Part shown: positions 54,785 to 64,000 of the stretch, in pieces
Position numbering within the stretch: position 1 is the stretch's first letter
Layout of the letters: the number at the start of each line of letters is the position of its first letter
Assembly (NCBI RefSeq): GCF_002217755.1
Contig: NZ_BCFL01000017.1
Coordinates: 186,001-250,000, forward strand
Length of the DNA: 64,000 bases
Source: Streptomyces hyaluromycini
GTDB taxonomy: Bacteria; Actinomycetota; Actinomycetes; Streptomycetales; Streptomycetaceae
Direction: 5' to 3'
Made by a program: the position numbers and the translations under genes
Notes under the pieces: generated by a model
The model's database searches: none
What the model was told of the DNA's origin: nothing
Seen by the model: only the letters and a program-made list of their open reading frames with translations

Positions 54785-54845
54785 CGAACCCCGCTCTGAC
54801 GGATCCCGCCCGTCAGACCCCCGTCAGACCCCCGGCAGGACCCCG

Positions 54846-56156
54846 TCACGCCCCCGGCAGGACCCCGGTCCAGTAGATCGTCCCGGCGCAGGCGTTCGCC
54901 ACCGTCGCCGAGCCCGTCGGGGACCCGGCCTGCGGGGTGTACGAGACCGCGATGCTCCCGTCGGCCGTGCCGTCCTCGGTGAGCAGCTGGGTGGTGGTGC
55001 CGTCCGTCCCGGACGTGGTCGTACCCGCGCTGCTGCTGGCACCCTCGGAGGGGCTCGGGGAGGCCGTGGTGCCGCCCGTGCCGCCGGTGTCGCCGGAGCC
55101 GCCGGTGCTGGAGCCGGTGGTCGGGCAGGTCTCCGACGGCACGAAGCCGAACTTCTCCTGGTAGGCCGCGCCGGGCGCCAGGATCAGGCCGGTGAGCTCG
55201 CTGGTCGGGTCGGGCAGCCCGGCCGCCGCGTCGCCGGAGGTGTGCCGGACGACCTGGATCTTGGTGGAGTCGGCCGCGCCCTGCGCGAGGAAGGCCACGC
55301 TGCCGGGGCCGCCGACGGTACAGCTCGTCGTCGAGACGTTGACGACGCTGAAGGTGCCGTAGACGACGCCCGTCGAGTCGGGGGCGTCGACGGTGGAGGT
55401 CGGGGTGCCGAGCTGCGCCGAGGTGCAGACCGGGGCGCTGCTGGCGGCGCTGGCGGTGGGGACGACCTTGGTGCCGGAGACGGCTCCGGTGCTCTCGCTC
55501 TTGCCGCCGTCCTTGGCGCCGCCGGGGCTCTCGCCGGTGGCCTGGCCGCTGGTGCCGCCCGCGGTGCTGGCGCCGCCGTCCGGGTTCTTGCCGCCGGTGG
55601 AGCCGCCCTGCGCCTGGGAGGCCTGGCCGGCCATGGAGGTGTTGGGGTCGGTGCCGCCGGAGTTGGAGACGTGGATGAGGGCGGGGACCGCGGTGCCGAT
55701 GAACAGGGCCGCGGCGGCCATGCCGACGGCGGCCTGGCGCTTGCGGGCCCGGCGGGCGGGCACCGCGCGGCGCAGGTGGTCGAGGGAGCCGTCGCGCGGC
55801 GCGAGGTCGTCGACCGCGGTGTGCAGCAGCCGGCGCAGGGCCAGCTCGTCCGCGTCGAGCCCGTCCAGGGCTTCGGGGCCGTCGGCGCCGGCCCCGAAGC
55901 CGGGGCCGAGCCCGCTCCGGAGCCCTTCAGGGCCCGGTCCCAGGCCCTCGGGGCCCTTTTCGTCGGGGCCGTGGTTCACAGTTCCGTTCCCAGCGTGCGA
56001 TTGCGTGTGCTCTTGCTCGTGCTGCCGTGGCGCCGGCTCCCCCGAACCGGGCCTCGGACCGGGCCCGGAACCGGGCTCATGACCTTGCGTCGGCTCGTGC
56101 CAGGCGTAGGGCTCGTGGCGATCATGCGAGTCGCCTCCCTGGGGGCTGTCCGTCAT
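54846..56156 (-). CDS. Anti-sigma-like single-membrane protein
   Basis: 436 residues. N-terminal 90 residues are Gly/Pro/Glu rich, then a short region (ELALRRLLHTAVDDLAPRDG, SLDHLRRAVPARRARKRQAA) that could grip a sigma factor, one membrane helix near residues 145-165 (VGMAAAALFIGTAVPALI) and a long Ser/Thr/Gly-rich outside part. It includes two Cys-containing segments (APVCTSAQLG, TSCTVGGPG). ATG 56156 overlaps the sigma gene stop (ATGA). An anti-sigma role is inferred from coupling and topology; no canonical zinc motif (HxxxCxxC) is present. Confidence 0.7.
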   Translation of the reverse strand: MTDSPQGGDSHDRHEPYAWHEPTQGHEPGSGPGPRPGSGEPAPRQHEQEHTQSHAGNGTVNHGPDEKGPEGLGPGPEGLRSGLGPGFGAGADGPEALDGLDADELALRRLLHTAVDDLAPRDGSLDHLRRAVPARRARKRQAAVGMAAAALFIGTAVPALIHVSNSGGTDPNTSMAGQASQAQGGSTGGKNPDGGASTAGGTSGQATGESPGGAKDGGKSESTGAVSGTKVVPTASAASSAPVCTSAQLGTPTSTVDAPDSTGVVYGTFSVVNVSTTSCTVGGPGSVAFLAQGAADSTKIQVVRHTSGDAAAGLPDPTSELTGLILAPGAAYQEKFGFVPSETCPTTGSSTGGSGDTGGTGGTTASPSPSEGASSSAGTTTSGTDGTTTQLLTEDGTADGSIAVSYTPQAGSPTGSATVANACAGTIYWTGVLPGA

Positions 56157-56830
56157 GCCGTCGACTCCATCGCCACCCGCAGGGCCGCGATACCGCGCGA
56201 ACCGTACGCCTTCACCGAGCCCAGCGAGATGCCGAGCGTCTCGGCGACCTGGGCCTCGGTCATGTCGGCGAAGTAGCGCAGGACGAGGACCTCGCGCTGG
56301 CGGCGCTGGAGGCCCTTCATCGCCTTGATCAGGTCGCGCCGCTCCAGCTGGTCGTAGGCGCCTTCCTCGGCGCTGGCCGCGTCCGGCATCGGCTTGGAGA
56401 GGAGCTTGAGGCCGAGGATGCGGCGGCGCAGCGCGGAGCGGGAGAGGTTGACGACCGTCTGGCGCAGGTAGGCCAGGGTCTTCTCCGGGTCCCGGACGCG
56501 TTTGCGGGCGGAGTGGACGCGGATGAACGCCTCCTGGACGACGTCCTCGCAGGAGGCGGTGTCGTCGAGGAGGAGCGCGGCAAGGCCGAGGAGCGAGCGG
56601 TAGTGCGCCCGGTAGGTCTCGGTGAGGTGGTCGACGGTGGTACCGGCCGCGGCCGGCGTCTCGTCGGCACCGTCGCGCTGGCTGGGTATGCGGGTGGGCC
56701 GCGCTGCGGGCATGGGCGCGATCACCGGCATGCCGCCGGGCGTGCCGGGCATGCGGGGGCGCAGGCCGGCGCGGGGCGGCCGTAGGGCCGTCGCGCCGCG
56801 GGGCGCACTGAGTTCGAGAACCTCTGCCAC
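56153..56830 (-). CDS. ECF RNA polymerase sigma factor (SigE family)
   Basis: 225 residues. Region 2 at about 78-140 (YRAHYRSLLGLAALLLDDTA, VQEAFIRVHSARKR) and region 4 at about 165-220 (LQRRQREVLVLRYFADMTEA, QVAETLGISLGSVKAYGSRG) are complete. The N-terminal 70 residues are a Pro/Ala-rich extension, possibly due to a too-early start, so an internal start is possible. It overlaps the downstream membrane gene, giving the usual sigma/anti-sigma pair. Promoter and signal are not visible. Confidence 0.92.
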   Translation of the reverse strand: MAEVLELSAPRGATALRPPRAGLRPRMPGTPGGMPVIAPMPAARPTRIPSQRDGADETPAAAGTTVDHLTETYRAHYRSLLGLAALLLDDTASCEDVVQEAFIRVHSARKRVRDPEKTLAYLRQTVVNLSRSALRRRILGLKLLSKPMPDAASAEEGAYDQLERRDLIKAMKGLQRRQREVLVLRYFADMTEAQVAETLGISLGSVKAYGSRGIAALRVAMESTA

Positions 56831-57341
56831 GCCAGTTGGACACGTCTACCCCCGCTGGGGTTGTACGTGCCGGGCATCACTTTTACGTCGGGCATGTCGG
56901 ACGGGCACCCGCCGAGCCCGCCGGCAGCGCGCACACCGGATCCGCCGGGTGGGCCGGCCGGGCCGGTCGGCGCCGTTCCACGCGCGTCCGGCAGCACACC
57001 CGACGGTGCCTCAATTGCCGTCATGCGACCCGCTCTTCCCCTATATCCCATTATGAACGGGCGTCCCCACGCCCCGATCACGGCGTCCCCACGCCAGGAT
57101 CATGCGTCCCCAGGACCCGAAGGCCCGATCACGTAAGCGCCCGGTAAGACAGGCGACCGCAAAGACGCTCCCCGCCGCCCGCATGGTTGCGGAGGACGGG
57201 GAGCAAAATCTTCGAACGCCGAAGGGTCAAGGTTCAAGAGGTTTGGACCATGCTCCGGGACACATTTCTTACGCAGACCCTACCTGTGGGCCCGCTCCCA
57301 CCCGGCGCGCCTACAGGGCGTTTGCCGTGGTCACCGGCTGT
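56831..57341. other. Gap between asd and the sigma gene, with a hairpin at 57167-57204
   Basis: 511 bases with no convincing gene. On the minus strand it holds the end of the asd-ask transcript and the start of the sigma transcript. A hairpin, GCTCCCCG at 57167-57174 with CGGGGAGC at 57197-57204, followed on the minus strand by a short T-rich run, is a candidate terminator for asd. AT-rich islands near 57035-57060 and 57205-57215 could be promoter elements. Confidence 0.5.
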
Positions 57342-58421
57342 TCACACAAAATCCGCCGTACCTGAACGGCCGGTCAGTTCCGCCGCCACCAACTCGGCGA
57401 TCTGCGCGGTGTTCAGAGCGGCCCCTTTGCGAAGATTGTCCCCGCACACGAAGAGTTCCAGCGCGGTCGGATCGTCGAGCGCCCGCCGCACCCGCCCGAC
57501 CCAGGTCGGATCCGTGCCCACCACGTCTGCAGGGGTCGGGAACTCGCCGGCGGCCGGGTTGTCGAAGAGGACGACACCCGGGGCCGTGTCCAGGATCTCC
57601 CGGGCCCCGTCGACCGTGACCGCGCCCTGGAACCTGGCGTGCACCGTCAGGGAGTGGGTGGTGACCACCGGAACCCGCACGCACGTCACCGCGACCGGCA
57701 GCTTCGGCAGTCCGAGGATCTTGCGGGACTCGTCCCGTACCTTCATCTCCTCCGACGACCAGCCGTCCTCCCGCAGCGACCCGGCCCACGGGACGACGTT
57801 GAGCGCCACCGGCTCCGGGAACGGCCCGGTCAGGTCCCCGACCGCCCGCCGCACGTCACCGGGCTTGGTGCCCAGCTCCGTGCCGGCGACCATCGACAGC
57901 TGGGCCCGCAGCGTCTCCACACCGGCCCGCCCTGCCCCGCTCACCGCCTGGTACGACGACACCACCAGTTCGCGCAGCCCGAACTCGGCGTGCAGCGCGC
58001 CCAGGGCGACGATCATCGACAGGGTGGTGCAGTTGGGGTTGGCGATGATCCCGCGCGGCCGGTTGCGGGCGCAGTGCGGATTGACCTCGGGGACGACGAG
58101 CGGTACCTCGGGGTCCATCCGGAAGGCCCCGGAGTTGTCCACGACGACCACGCCCCTGGCCGCGGCGATCGGCGCCCAGCGCGCGGACACCTCGTCGGGT
58201 ACGTCGAACATCGCGACGTCGATCCCGTCGAAGGCCTCCTCCGACAGCGCGACGACCTCGACCTCGGCCCCGCGCACGGTCAGCTTGCGGCCGGCCGAGC
58301 GCGGGGTGGCGACCAGGCGGATCTCGCCCCAGACGTCCGCTCGCTGGGACAGGATCTGGAGCATGACCGTGCCGACGGCCCCGGTCGCTCCCACGACCGC
58401 GAGCGCCGGCTTGGCAGTCAT
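57342..58421 (-). CDS. asd: Aspartate-semialdehyde dehydrogenase
   Basis: 359 residues. N-terminal [14 protein letters not shown] binds NADP; the catalytic Cys is in ANPNCTT near residue 130, and substrate-binding His and Arg lie in the [24 protein letters not shown] segments. It reduces aspartyl phosphate to aspartate semialdehyde on the path to lysine, threonine, methionine and diaminopimelate. ATG 58421 overlaps the TGA of the aspartokinase gene (ATGA), so the two first steps of the pathway are translated together. Confidence 0.94.
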   Translation of the reverse strand: MTAKPALAVVGATGAVGTVMLQILSQRADVWGEIRLVATPRSAGRKLTVRGAEVEVVALSEEAFDGIDVAMFDVPDEVSARWAPIAAARGVVVVDNSGAFRMDPEVPLVVPEVNPHCARNRPRGIIANPNCTTLSMIVALGALHAEFGLRELVVSSYQAVSGAGRAGVETLRAQLSMVAGTELGTKPGDVRRAVGDLTGPFPEPVALNVVPWAGSLREDGWSSEEMKVRDESRKILGLPKLPVAVTCVRVPVVTTHSLTVHARFQGAVTVDGAREILDTAPGVVLFDNPAAGEFPTPADVVGTDPTWVGRVRRALDDPTALELFVCGDNLRKGAALNTAQIAELVAAELTGRSGTADFV

Positions 58422-59689
58422 CGGCCGGTGCCTCCGTAGACCACGGCCTCGTCGGTGTCGGAGTCCAGTCCGAAGGCGGTGTGCACGGCGCGCACGGCCT
58501 CCGGCACGTCGTCGGCGCGGGTGACGACCGAGATGCGGATCTCGGAGGTCGAGATCAGCTCGATGTTCACGCCGGCGTCGGACAGGGCCTCGAAGAAGGA
58601 GGCGGTGACCCCCGGGTTGGTCTTCATGCCTGCGCCGACCAGCGAGATCTTGCCGATCTGGTCGTCGTAGCGCAGCGAGTCGAAGCCGATGCCCGACCGG
58701 TTGCGCTCCAGCGCGTCGATGGCCTTGCGGCCCTCGGTCTTCGGGAGCGTGAAGGAGATGTCCGTCAGGCCGGTGGCGGCGGCGGACACGTTCTGCACGA
58801 CCATGTCGATGTTGATCTCGGCATCGGCGATGGTCCGGAAGATGGCGGCGGCCTCGCCCGGCTTGTCGGGCACACCGACGACCGTGATCTTGGCCTCGGA
58901 GGTGTCGTGCGCGACACCGGAGATGATGGCCTGCTCCACCTTCTTGTCCCCAATCGGCTTGCTGCTGACCCACGTGCCCTGCAGTCCGCTGAAGCTGGAC
59001 CGGACGTGGATCGGGATGTTGTAGCGGCGGGCGTACTCCACACAGCGGTGGAGCAGCACCTTGGAACCGGAGGCGGCGAGCTCCAGCATGTCCTCGAAGG
59101 CGATCCAGTCGATCTTCCGCGCCTTCTTCACCACGCGCGGGTCGGCGGTGAACACACCGTCGACGTCGGTGTAGATCTCGCAGACCTCGGCGTCGAGCGC
59201 GGCGGCGAGCGCCACCGCGGTCGTGTCGGACCCGCCGCGCCCCAGCGTGGTGATGTCCTTCTTGTCCGCGCTGACGCCCTGGAACCCGGCCACGATCGCG
59301 ATGTTGCCCTCGTCGAGCGCCGTCCTGATCCGCCCTGGCGTGACGTCGATGATCCGGGCTTTGTTGTGGACCGAGTCGGTGATGACGCCTGCCTGGCTGC
59401 CGGTGAACGACTGGGCCTCGTGGCCCAGGTTTTTGATCGCCATGGCCAGCAGGGCCATGGAGATACGCTCTCCGGCGGTCAGCAGCATGTCGAACTCACG
59501 CCCGGCAGGCATCGGGGATACCTGCTCGGCGAGATCGATCAGCTCGTCCGTCGTGTCGCCCATCGCGGAAACGACGACAACCACCTGGTTGCCGTTCTTC
59601 TTCGCTTCCACGATTCGCTTGGCGACGCGCTTGATGCCCTCGGCATCGGCAACGGAGGAGCCTCCGTACTTCTGCACGACAAGGCCCAC
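58418..59689 (-). CDS. ask: Aspartate kinase
   Basis: 423 residues from GTG 59689 with GAGGAG six bases ahead; homologs begin with [14 protein letters not shown] exactly there. Amino-acid kinase domain ([37 protein letters not shown]) is followed by two ACT domains (residues about 265-420, [20 protein letters not shown]) that allow feedback by lysine and threonine. It makes 4-phospho-aspartate. Such genes in actinobacteria often contain an internal start for the beta subunit, not assessed here. Forms an operon with asd. Confidence 0.94.
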   Translation of the reverse strand: MGLVVQKYGGSSVADAEGIKRVAKRIVEAKKNGNQVVVVVSAMGDTTDELIDLAEQVSPMPAGREFDMLLTAGERISMALLAMAIKNLGHEAQSFTGSQAGVITDSVHNKARIIDVTPGRIRTALDEGNIAIVAGFQGVSADKKDITTLGRGGSDTTAVALAAALDAEVCEIYTDVDGVFTADPRVVKKARKIDWIAFEDMLELAASGSKVLLHRCVEYARRYNIPIHVRSSFSGLQGTWVSSKPIGDKKVEQAIISGVAHDTSEAKITVVGVPDKPGEAAAIFRTIADAEINIDMVVQNVSAAATGLTDISFTLPKTEGRKAIDALERNRSGIGFDSLRYDDQIGKISLVGAGMKTNPGVTASFFEALSDAGVNIELISTSEIRISVVTRADDVPEAVRAVHTAFGLDSDTDEAVVYGGTGR

Positions 59690-59880
59690 GTGCGCTCCTC
59701 GCTCGGTTTGTTTGTGTCGGCTCAGTTTAACGAGCGTCCGAATTCCACCAGCGCGCTCCCGCATGGTGAGACGTCGGCACTCGCCACCGGAACCTGCCCA
59801 GCGGACGGCACACCACGCGGAAAGTGCCCTGCCTCACAGCGAACTCCATGAATGAAGTTTCAAGATTTAAGGTACGGGGC

Positions 59881-60012
59881 GTGCGCGTACTTCTGCTGGA
59901 AGACGACGAGCCGGTCGCGGAATCCCTCCGGCGCGGCCTCAAGCGGTACGGCTTCGATCAGCGCGCGCAGCGACGAGACGGGCCGGGTGGTCGGTACGGA
60001 TCCTGTTGCTGA
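59881..60012 (+). pseudogene. Truncated response regulator, 5' fragment
   Basis: From GTG 59881 the frame encodes VRVLLLEDDEPVAESLRRGL, then KRYGF, the first beta strand and first helix of an OmpR-type receiver with the paired acidic residues EDD. Homology stops around 59960; the tail is unrelated and ends at 60012. The phosphorylation Asp, rest of the receiver and DNA-binding domain are missing. It abuts a truncated gene on the other strand, so it looks like one side of a deletion. It is unlikely to be functional. Confidence 0.8.
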
Positions 60013-60235
60013 CGGTCGGGAGCAGCACCGCGTCCTTGGCGTAGAGGCCGGCCACCTTCTCCGGGTCACCGGTCCGCAGGGCGGCGTTCCACCGGTCGAA
60101 GAGGGCTGCGATCTGCTTCTTGCTCGGCTCGTGCCGCGGCTCGGAGCCGCCGGCCCGGCTCACGCCCGCGCTCACCGTGGCGGCGGTGACAAGGGCGGTG
60201 ACGACTGCGGCGCGTATACGTGTCTTTCGGGTCAT
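59939..60235 (-). pseudogene. Truncated secreted SgcJ/SnoaL-like protein, 5' fragment
   Basis: 98 codons. A signal peptide (MTRKTRIRAAVVTALVTAAT) is followed by KKQIAALFDRWNAALRTGDP and VAGLYAKDAVLLPTVSNRIR, the opening of the SgcJ/EcaC-type NTF2-like fold. After TDH the frame runs into the truncated response regulator sequence on the opposite strand and ends soon; the usual remaining two thirds of the fold is absent. The two fragments meet at about 59960-59985. Confidence 0.75.
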
Positions 60236-60312
60236 GGCCCAGGACTCGCTTTCCGCTGGTTAACGCCCGTACAGCCGACGTACAGCGCAGGTGCAGGGCT
60301 GAGCCAATTCCC

Positions 60313-60480
60313 TCAGCCGCGCAGCAGACTGACCCCGGCACCGAGCGAGACGACCCCCATCCCGACGGCGGTCAGCACGCCCTGCGTGCCGTCGACGACG
60401 AAGGGCGCGACGGCCGCGACGACGAGGTTGAAGAGGAAGAGGAACCAGAGGACGGGCCGGGAGGCGAGCAGCGACTTCAT
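60313..60480 (-). CDS. Small membrane protein (55 aa)
   Basis: 55 residues from ATG 60480, MKSLLASRPVLWFLFLFNLV, then VAAVAPFVVDG and TAVGMGVVSLGAGVSLL, giving two hydrophobic segments with a turn at DGTQG. AAGGA lies seven bases ahead of the start. Length and two-helix topology suggest a small integral membrane protein of unknown role. It is below the usual size cut-off for gene callers. It is divergent from the TSUP gene at 60592. Confidence 0.72.
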   Translation of the reverse strand: MKSLLASRPVLWFLFLFNLVVAAVAPFVVDGTQGVLTAVGMGVVSLGAGVSLLRG

Positions 60481-60591
60481 GGGAGATGTCCTTGTCCGGG
60501 AGCGGTTGGCCTGGCGAGATCAACGATTCCGTCTCCCGGGGACCGCAACGAGGGAGTGCGCTCCCGAACCGTTGGTGTAGGCAGATACACC

Positions 60592-61311
60592 ATGACGGCG
60601 TTGATCCTTCTCACCGGCATCGTGCTGCTGGGCGCGAGCGTGCAGTGGCTGACCGGCATGGGCTTCGCGCTGGTCGCCGTACCGGCCCTGATCCTCCTGC
60701 TCGGCCCCGCCGAGGGCGTCGCACTCGCCAACTGCGCGGCGGGCGCGATCAGTGTGGTGGGCCTGGCGGGCGGCTGGCGCCGGGTCCGTCCGGCGGCGAT
60801 GGTCCCGCTGTGCGCGGCGGCGGCCTGCACGGTCCCGGCGGGGACCTGGCTGACCCGCCAACTCCCGCCACCGCTGCTCCTCTTGACGATGGGCGCCCTG
60901 GTGACCGCGGCCGTGCTCCTGGTCATGCGCGGCGCCCGCCTCCCCGCCCTCCGCGGCCGGGGCGGCGCGCTGACGGCCGGCGCGGTCGGCGGCTTCATGA
61001 ACTCGGCGGCGGGCGTGGGCGGCCCGCCGATCTCCCTCTACGCCCTCAACGCGGGCTGGACGGTACGCGAGTTCGTCCCGAACGCCCAGTTCTACGGCGT
61101 GGTCGTGAACGCCTTCTCGGTGACGGCGAACGGGGTGCCGGGGCTGGGCGCGGCGAAGTGGACGGCGGTGGCCGCGGCGATGGTGGCGGGCGGGGTGATC
61201 GGGAGAACGGTGGGCGACCGCCTCCCCGAACACCACACCCGCCGCCTGGTCCTCCTGCTGGCCCTGACGGGCGGGGTCACGGCGGTGGCGAAGGGGCTGT
61301 GGACGCTGTGA
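60592..61311 (+). CDS. TSUP family (TauE/SafE) permease
   Basis: 239 residues and about seven membrane segments. The Gly-rich half-repeats are ASVQWLTGMGFALVAVPALI and AVGGFMNSAAGVGGPPISLY, which mark the sulfite/organosulfonate exporter family. It is shorter than the TSUP protein at 39561 and lacks the acidic tail. ATG 60592 is preceded by a CAGATACACC leader with no strong Shine-Dalgarno. It is followed 51 bp later by an SDR gene on the same strand. Substrate is not known. Confidence 0.85.
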   Translation: MTALILLTGIVLLGASVQWLTGMGFALVAVPALILLLGPAEGVALANCAAGAISVVGLAGGWRRVRPAAMVPLCAAAACTVPAGTWLTRQLPPPLLLLTMGALVTAAVLLVMRGARLPALRGRGGALTAGAVGGFMNSAAGVGGPPISLYALNAGWTVREFVPNAQFYGVVVNAFSVTANGVPGLGAAKWTAVAAAMVAGGVIGRTVGDRLPEHHTRRLVLLLALTGGVTAVAKGLWTL

Positions 61312-61362
61312 CCCCCGTCCAAGCGGGTTGATCGGGTCGGCGTCCGCTGACAGGCTGCCGCC

Positions 61363-62121
61363 GTGGATCTGGGACTCGCGGGGAAGTCGGCCTTCATCAC
61401 TGGCGGAAGCAGTGGCATCGGGCTGGCCATCGGCCTGGCCCTGCGGGAGGAGGGGGCCGCGGTCACCGTCTGCGGACGGGATCCGGAACGGCTGGAGGAG
61501 TCAGGGCTGCCCGGCGTCCAGGCGGACGTCACGGATCCGGACGCACTCGCCCGGGCCGTCGACGAGGCGGCCGAGCGGATGGGCGGGCTCGACCTGCTGG
61601 TGGCCAATGCGGGCGGGGTGTCCGGGGGCGGGTTGCTGGACTCGACGCCCGAGGACTGGCTGCGGACGTACGAGTTGAACGTGCTGCACGCCGCCCATGC
61701 CATCCGCACCGCGGTGCCGCACTTCGAGCGGCGCGGGGGCGGCAGCGCACTCATCGTGGCGTCGATCACCGGGTGGAAACCGGGCCCCAGGTCGTCGTAC
61801 GCCTCGGCGAAGGCGGCGGAGATCCACCTCGCCGCCACGCTCGGCCAGGAGCTGGGCCCGCGCAACATCCGGGTGAATGCGCTCAGTCCGGGTTCGGTGA
61901 TGTTCGAGGGCGGGGGTTGGGCCTGGTTCCGGGACAACCGCCCGGAGCAGTACGAGGCTTTCGCCCGCGCCGACTTCCCCCGCGGACGGCTGGTCGAACT
62001 GCAGGAGGTCGCGGACGTGGCGTGCTTCCTCCTGTCGCCCCGTGCGGGCGGGGTCAACGGCGCCAACATCTGCGTGGACGGCGCCCAGGACCACCCGAGC
62101 GCGGGCCGCTTCTTCCCGTGA
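61363..62121 (+). CDS. Short-chain dehydrogenase/reductase
   Basis: 252 residues. Nucleotide-binding TGGSSGIG at about residues 14-21, NAGG, and the active site Ser in SITGW with SYASAKAAEIHLA (Tyr and Lys four residues apart) are present, so catalysis should be intact. It reduces or oxidises an unknown carbonyl or alcohol, with NAD(P). GTG 61363 is the start. It converges with the DUF5063 gene and could share a transcript with the upstream TSUP gene. Confidence 0.9.
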   Translation: MDLGLAGKSAFITGGSSGIGLAIGLALREEGAAVTVCGRDPERLEESGLPGVQADVTDPDALARAVDEAAERMGGLDLLVANAGGVSGGGLLDSTPEDWLRTYELNVLHAAHAIRTAVPHFERRGGGSALIVASITGWKPGPRSSYASAKAAEIHLAATLGQELGPRNIRVNALSPGSVMFEGGGWAWFRDNRPEQYEAFARADFPRGRLVELQEVADVACFLLSPRAGGVNGANICVDGAQDHPSAGRFFP

Positions 62122-62177
62122 ACAGCTCCTGGTCCACGAAGTCCTGGGGCGGGTGCCGACCGAGGACGGGAGCTGTC

Positions 62178-62843
62178 CTACTTGGAGGAGGACCGTACTC
62201 CCAGTGCCCCGCCGATCTCCTGTTCCATGACCTGGCCCGCCTCGAACTCCAGTGTCTCGTCGCCGATCGTGTCCTGGTCGGTGTCCAGGCCGTCCAGTTC
62301 GTCCAGGGGCTGGTTCAGGCGGACGTGGATCAGGACGGACTGGAGGGCGCGCAGGACCGCGGAGGCGGTGGGGCCCCAGTTGGAGAAGTAGGAGAACTGC
62401 CACCACCACAGGGCCTCCGTGGTGCGGCCCGAGCGGTAGTGGGCCATGCCGTGGCGGAGGTCGGTGATGATGTCGGCCAGGTCGTCCGAGATGCGGGCCG
62501 GGACGGGCGCCTTGCGGGGCTCGTAGGGGTCGAAGACCTCGGAGTAGACGTCGATGGGGTCGAGCAGGCGCGCGAAGTTCTCGCGGAGCTGGTCGACGTC
62601 CGGCTCCGGGCCCAGGTCCGGCTCGTAGCGCTCGTCGGGGACGATGTCCTCGTGCGCGCCGAGCCGGCCGCCGGCCAGCAGGAGCTGGGAGACCTCCAGG
62701 AGGAGGAAGGGGACCGCCGAGTCCGGCTCGTCGCCCTTCGACACCTCCGTCACGGCCACCAGGAAACTCTCCACCTGGTCGGCGATCTGGACCGCGAAGT
62801 CGTCAGGGTTCTGCGCGGTCGCGTGCAGCGTGGCGTCAGACAT
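62178..62843 (-). CDS. DUF5063 family protein
   Basis: 221 residues, acidic and mostly helical, with no membrane segments. [37 protein letters not shown] and [20 protein letters not shown], then NWG, are the conserved blocks I associate with DUF5063, found next to recR in Streptomyces. Its start overlaps the recR stop by eight bases, so it is translationally coupled to recR. Function unknown; a link to recombination repair is possible from context only. Confidence 0.82.
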   Translation of the reverse strand: MSDATLHATAQNPDDFAVQIADQVESFLVAVTEVSKGDEPDSAVPFLLLEVSQLLLAGGRLGAHEDIVPDERYEPDLGPEPDVDQLRENFARLLDPIDVYSEVFDPYEPRKAPVPARISDDLADIITDLRHGMAHYRSGRTTEALWWWQFSYFSNWGPTASAVLRALQSVLIHVRLNQPLDELDGLDTDQDTIGDETLEFEAGQVMEQEIGGALGVRSSSK

Positions 62844-63435
62844 CTAGGAGTCGTCTCCCCTCGAAGGCGCGGCCGAGCGTGACCTCGTCCGCGTATTCCA
62901 GGTCGCCACCCACCGGGAGGCCGCTGGCCAGGCGGGTGACCTTCAGGCCCATGGGTTTGATCATGCGGGCGAGGTAGGTGGCAGTCGCCTCGCCCTCCAG
63001 GTTCGGGTCCGTGGCCAGGATCAGCTCGGTGACCGTGCCGTCGGCCAGACGCGTGAGGAGTTCTCTTATCCGGAGGTCGTCGGGGCCGACGCCCTCGATC
63101 GGGCTGATCGCGCCGCCGAGCACGTGGTAACGGCCGCGGAACTCCCGCGTGCGCTCGATCGCGACGACGTCCTTCGGCTCCTCCACGACACAGATCACCG
63201 TCGGGTCGCGGCGGGCGTCACGGCAGATGTTGCACAGTTCCTCCTGTGCCACGTTGCCGCAGGTCGCGCAGAAGCGGACCTTCGCCTTCACCTCCAGGAG
63301 AGCCTGCGCCAGACGCCGTACGTCCGTGGGCTCCGCCTGCAGGATGTGGAAGGCGATCCGCTGCGCGCTCTTGGGACCGACGCCGGGAAGCCGCCCCAGC
63401 TCGTCGATGAGGTCCTGGACCACGCCTTCGTACAA
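62836..63435 (-). CDS. recR: Recombination protein RecR
   Basis: 199 residues from TTG 63435. Helix-hairpin-helix [17 protein letters not shown], a zinc finger with cysteines at 56, 59, 68 and 71, and a Toprim domain ([39 protein letters not shown]) are complete. RecR works with RecO and RecF in loading RecA at gaps. It follows ybaB on the same strand, the normal dnaX-ybaB-recR order, and is coupled to the downstream DUF5063 gene. Confidence 0.96.
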   Translation of the reverse strand: MYEGVVQDLIDELGRLPGVGPKSAQRIAFHILQAEPTDVRRLAQALLEVKAKVRFCATCGNVAQEELCNICRDARRDPTVICVVEEPKDVVAIERTREFRGRYHVLGGAISPIEGVGPDDLRIRELLTRLADGTVTELILATDPNLEGEATATYLARMIKPMGLKVTRLASGLPVGGDLEYADEVTLGRAFEGRRLLDV

Positions 63436-63528
63436 CGGACTGCCCTTCCTGGAGTCTTTCGGTACGTACGGTAGTTGGCTGCCGCCTGTCCTAGGAAGGC
63501 GGTACGAGTGTCGTGCGGGCGACGAACA

Positions 63529-63873
63529 TCAGAACGGCAGGCCCGGGATGCCGCTGCCGCCGCCCAGACCCTGCGCCAGCGGGCCCAGCTTCTGCTGCTG
63601 GAGCGCCTGGGCGTTCTCACTGGCCGCCTGCACCGCCGCGATGATCAGGTCGGCGAGGGTCTCGGTGTCCTCCGGGTCCACCGCCTTCGGGTCGATCTTC
63701 AGCGCGCGCAGTTCGCCGGAGCCGGTCACGGTGGCCTTCACCAGGCCGCCGCCCGCCTGTCCGTCGACCTCCGTGTTCGCCAGTTCCTCCTGGGCCCGTG
63801 CCAGGTCCTGCTGCATCTTCTGGGCCTGCTGGAGCAGCTGCTGCATGTTGGGCTGGCCACCACCGGGGATCAC
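63529..63873 (-). CDS. ybaB: YbaB/EbfC nucleoid-associated protein
   Basis: 114 residues from GTG 63873 with GGAG seven bases ahead. [20 protein letters not shown] and [20 protein letters not shown] are the YbaB core, and the C terminus is a Gln/Gly-rich tail ([19 protein letters not shown]). It binds DNA as a dimer and lies before recR in many bacteria. An upstream dnaX is expected beyond the window. An earlier start at 63951 adds residues that do not match homologs. Confidence 0.94.
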   Translation of the reverse strand: MIPGGGQPNMQQLLQQAQKMQQDLARAQEELANTEVDGQAGGGLVKATVTGSGELRALKIDPKAVDPEDTETLADLIIAAVQAASENAQALQQQKLGPLAQGLGGGSGIPGLPF

Positions 63874-64000
63874 GATCAGCTCCTGGGTCGGGTCCGGATT
63901 TTCTCTGTTGTGGATGAGCCTACGTGGTCGACGCAGCCATCGCCCCGCCACTCTTTCGAGTGAGATTCCCGAGATGCCTATACCTGATCAAGGCCCACTT

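Noticed and set aside
60549..60566. GGGAGTGCGCTCCC as a LacI-type operator before the TSUP gene
   Set aside because: The centre TGCG does not match GCGC, and the motif is a simple five-base inverted repeat likely by chance.

Overview
The window is a piece of Streptomyces chromosome, probably from the conserved core. The DNA is very GC rich, with GC almost fixed at third codon positions. GTG and TTG starts are common, many gene pairs overlap by ATGA, and several genes are hallmarks of the genus: the WhiB-like regulator WblA beside two ArsA-type ATPases, the fused ask-asd pair, and a PucR-type and an AfsR/SARP-type regulator. The order nudix, RidA, ArsA pair, wblA, class A PBP at one end and ECF sigma, asd, ask, recR, ybaB at the other resembles what I remember of the S. 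coelicolor SCO357x to SCO361x region. No long biosynthetic cluster, prophage or CRISPR array is present.

Layout. 1-11.5 kb is housekeeping and developmental: nucleotidyltransferase, metallo-beta-lactamase-fold hydrolase, nudix, RidA, ArsA pair, wblA, class A PBP, YqeY, metallophosphoesterase. 11.5-16.4 kb is accessory: a tRNA-Pro gene with a decayed integrase 3' end, then a secreted sialidase-like protein flanked by very small secreted Cys peptides. 16.4-27 kb holds a PucR regulator, a three-gene operon (YqiJ-like membrane protein, flotillin, 1580-residue DUF3686-type AAA ATPase) and a membrane Ser/Thr kinase. 27-34.3 kb has a GH64 beta-1,3-glucanase under a LacI-type operator, a zinc-ribbon protein, a copper-type permease under a CsoR-like operator, a methyltransferase and a secreted adenosine deaminase. 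34.4-39.4 kb is an AfsR-like regulator beside a DrrAB-type ABC exporter whose upstream region carries 11-bp-spaced repeats like those read by SARP proteins. 39.5-51.7 kb is mostly transport, including an antiporter pair, a permease pair split by a TnpB element, and a TrkA-N channel-like protein. 51.9-64 kb has an S9 peptidase, SURF1, an ECF sigma/anti-sigma-like pair, asd-ask, two truncated gene remnants, a small membrane protein, TSUP, SDR, DUF5063, recR and ybaB.

Main points of interest. (1) A 1557-bp TnpB element with a divergent ribbon-helix-helix gene and no TnpA sits exactly in the four-base stop/start overlap of a permease operon. The empty site can be reconstructed; the element re-creates the upstream stop codon and offers the downstream gene a new Shine-Dalgarno. 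(2) The flotillin/YqiJ/DUF3686 ATPase operon is a coherent, little-studied membrane system. (3) At three genes the last codons and stop have been copied in tandem just past the gene end. (4) Clear operators predict carbohydrate control of the glucanase, copper control of a His-tailed permease, and SARP control of the ABC exporter.
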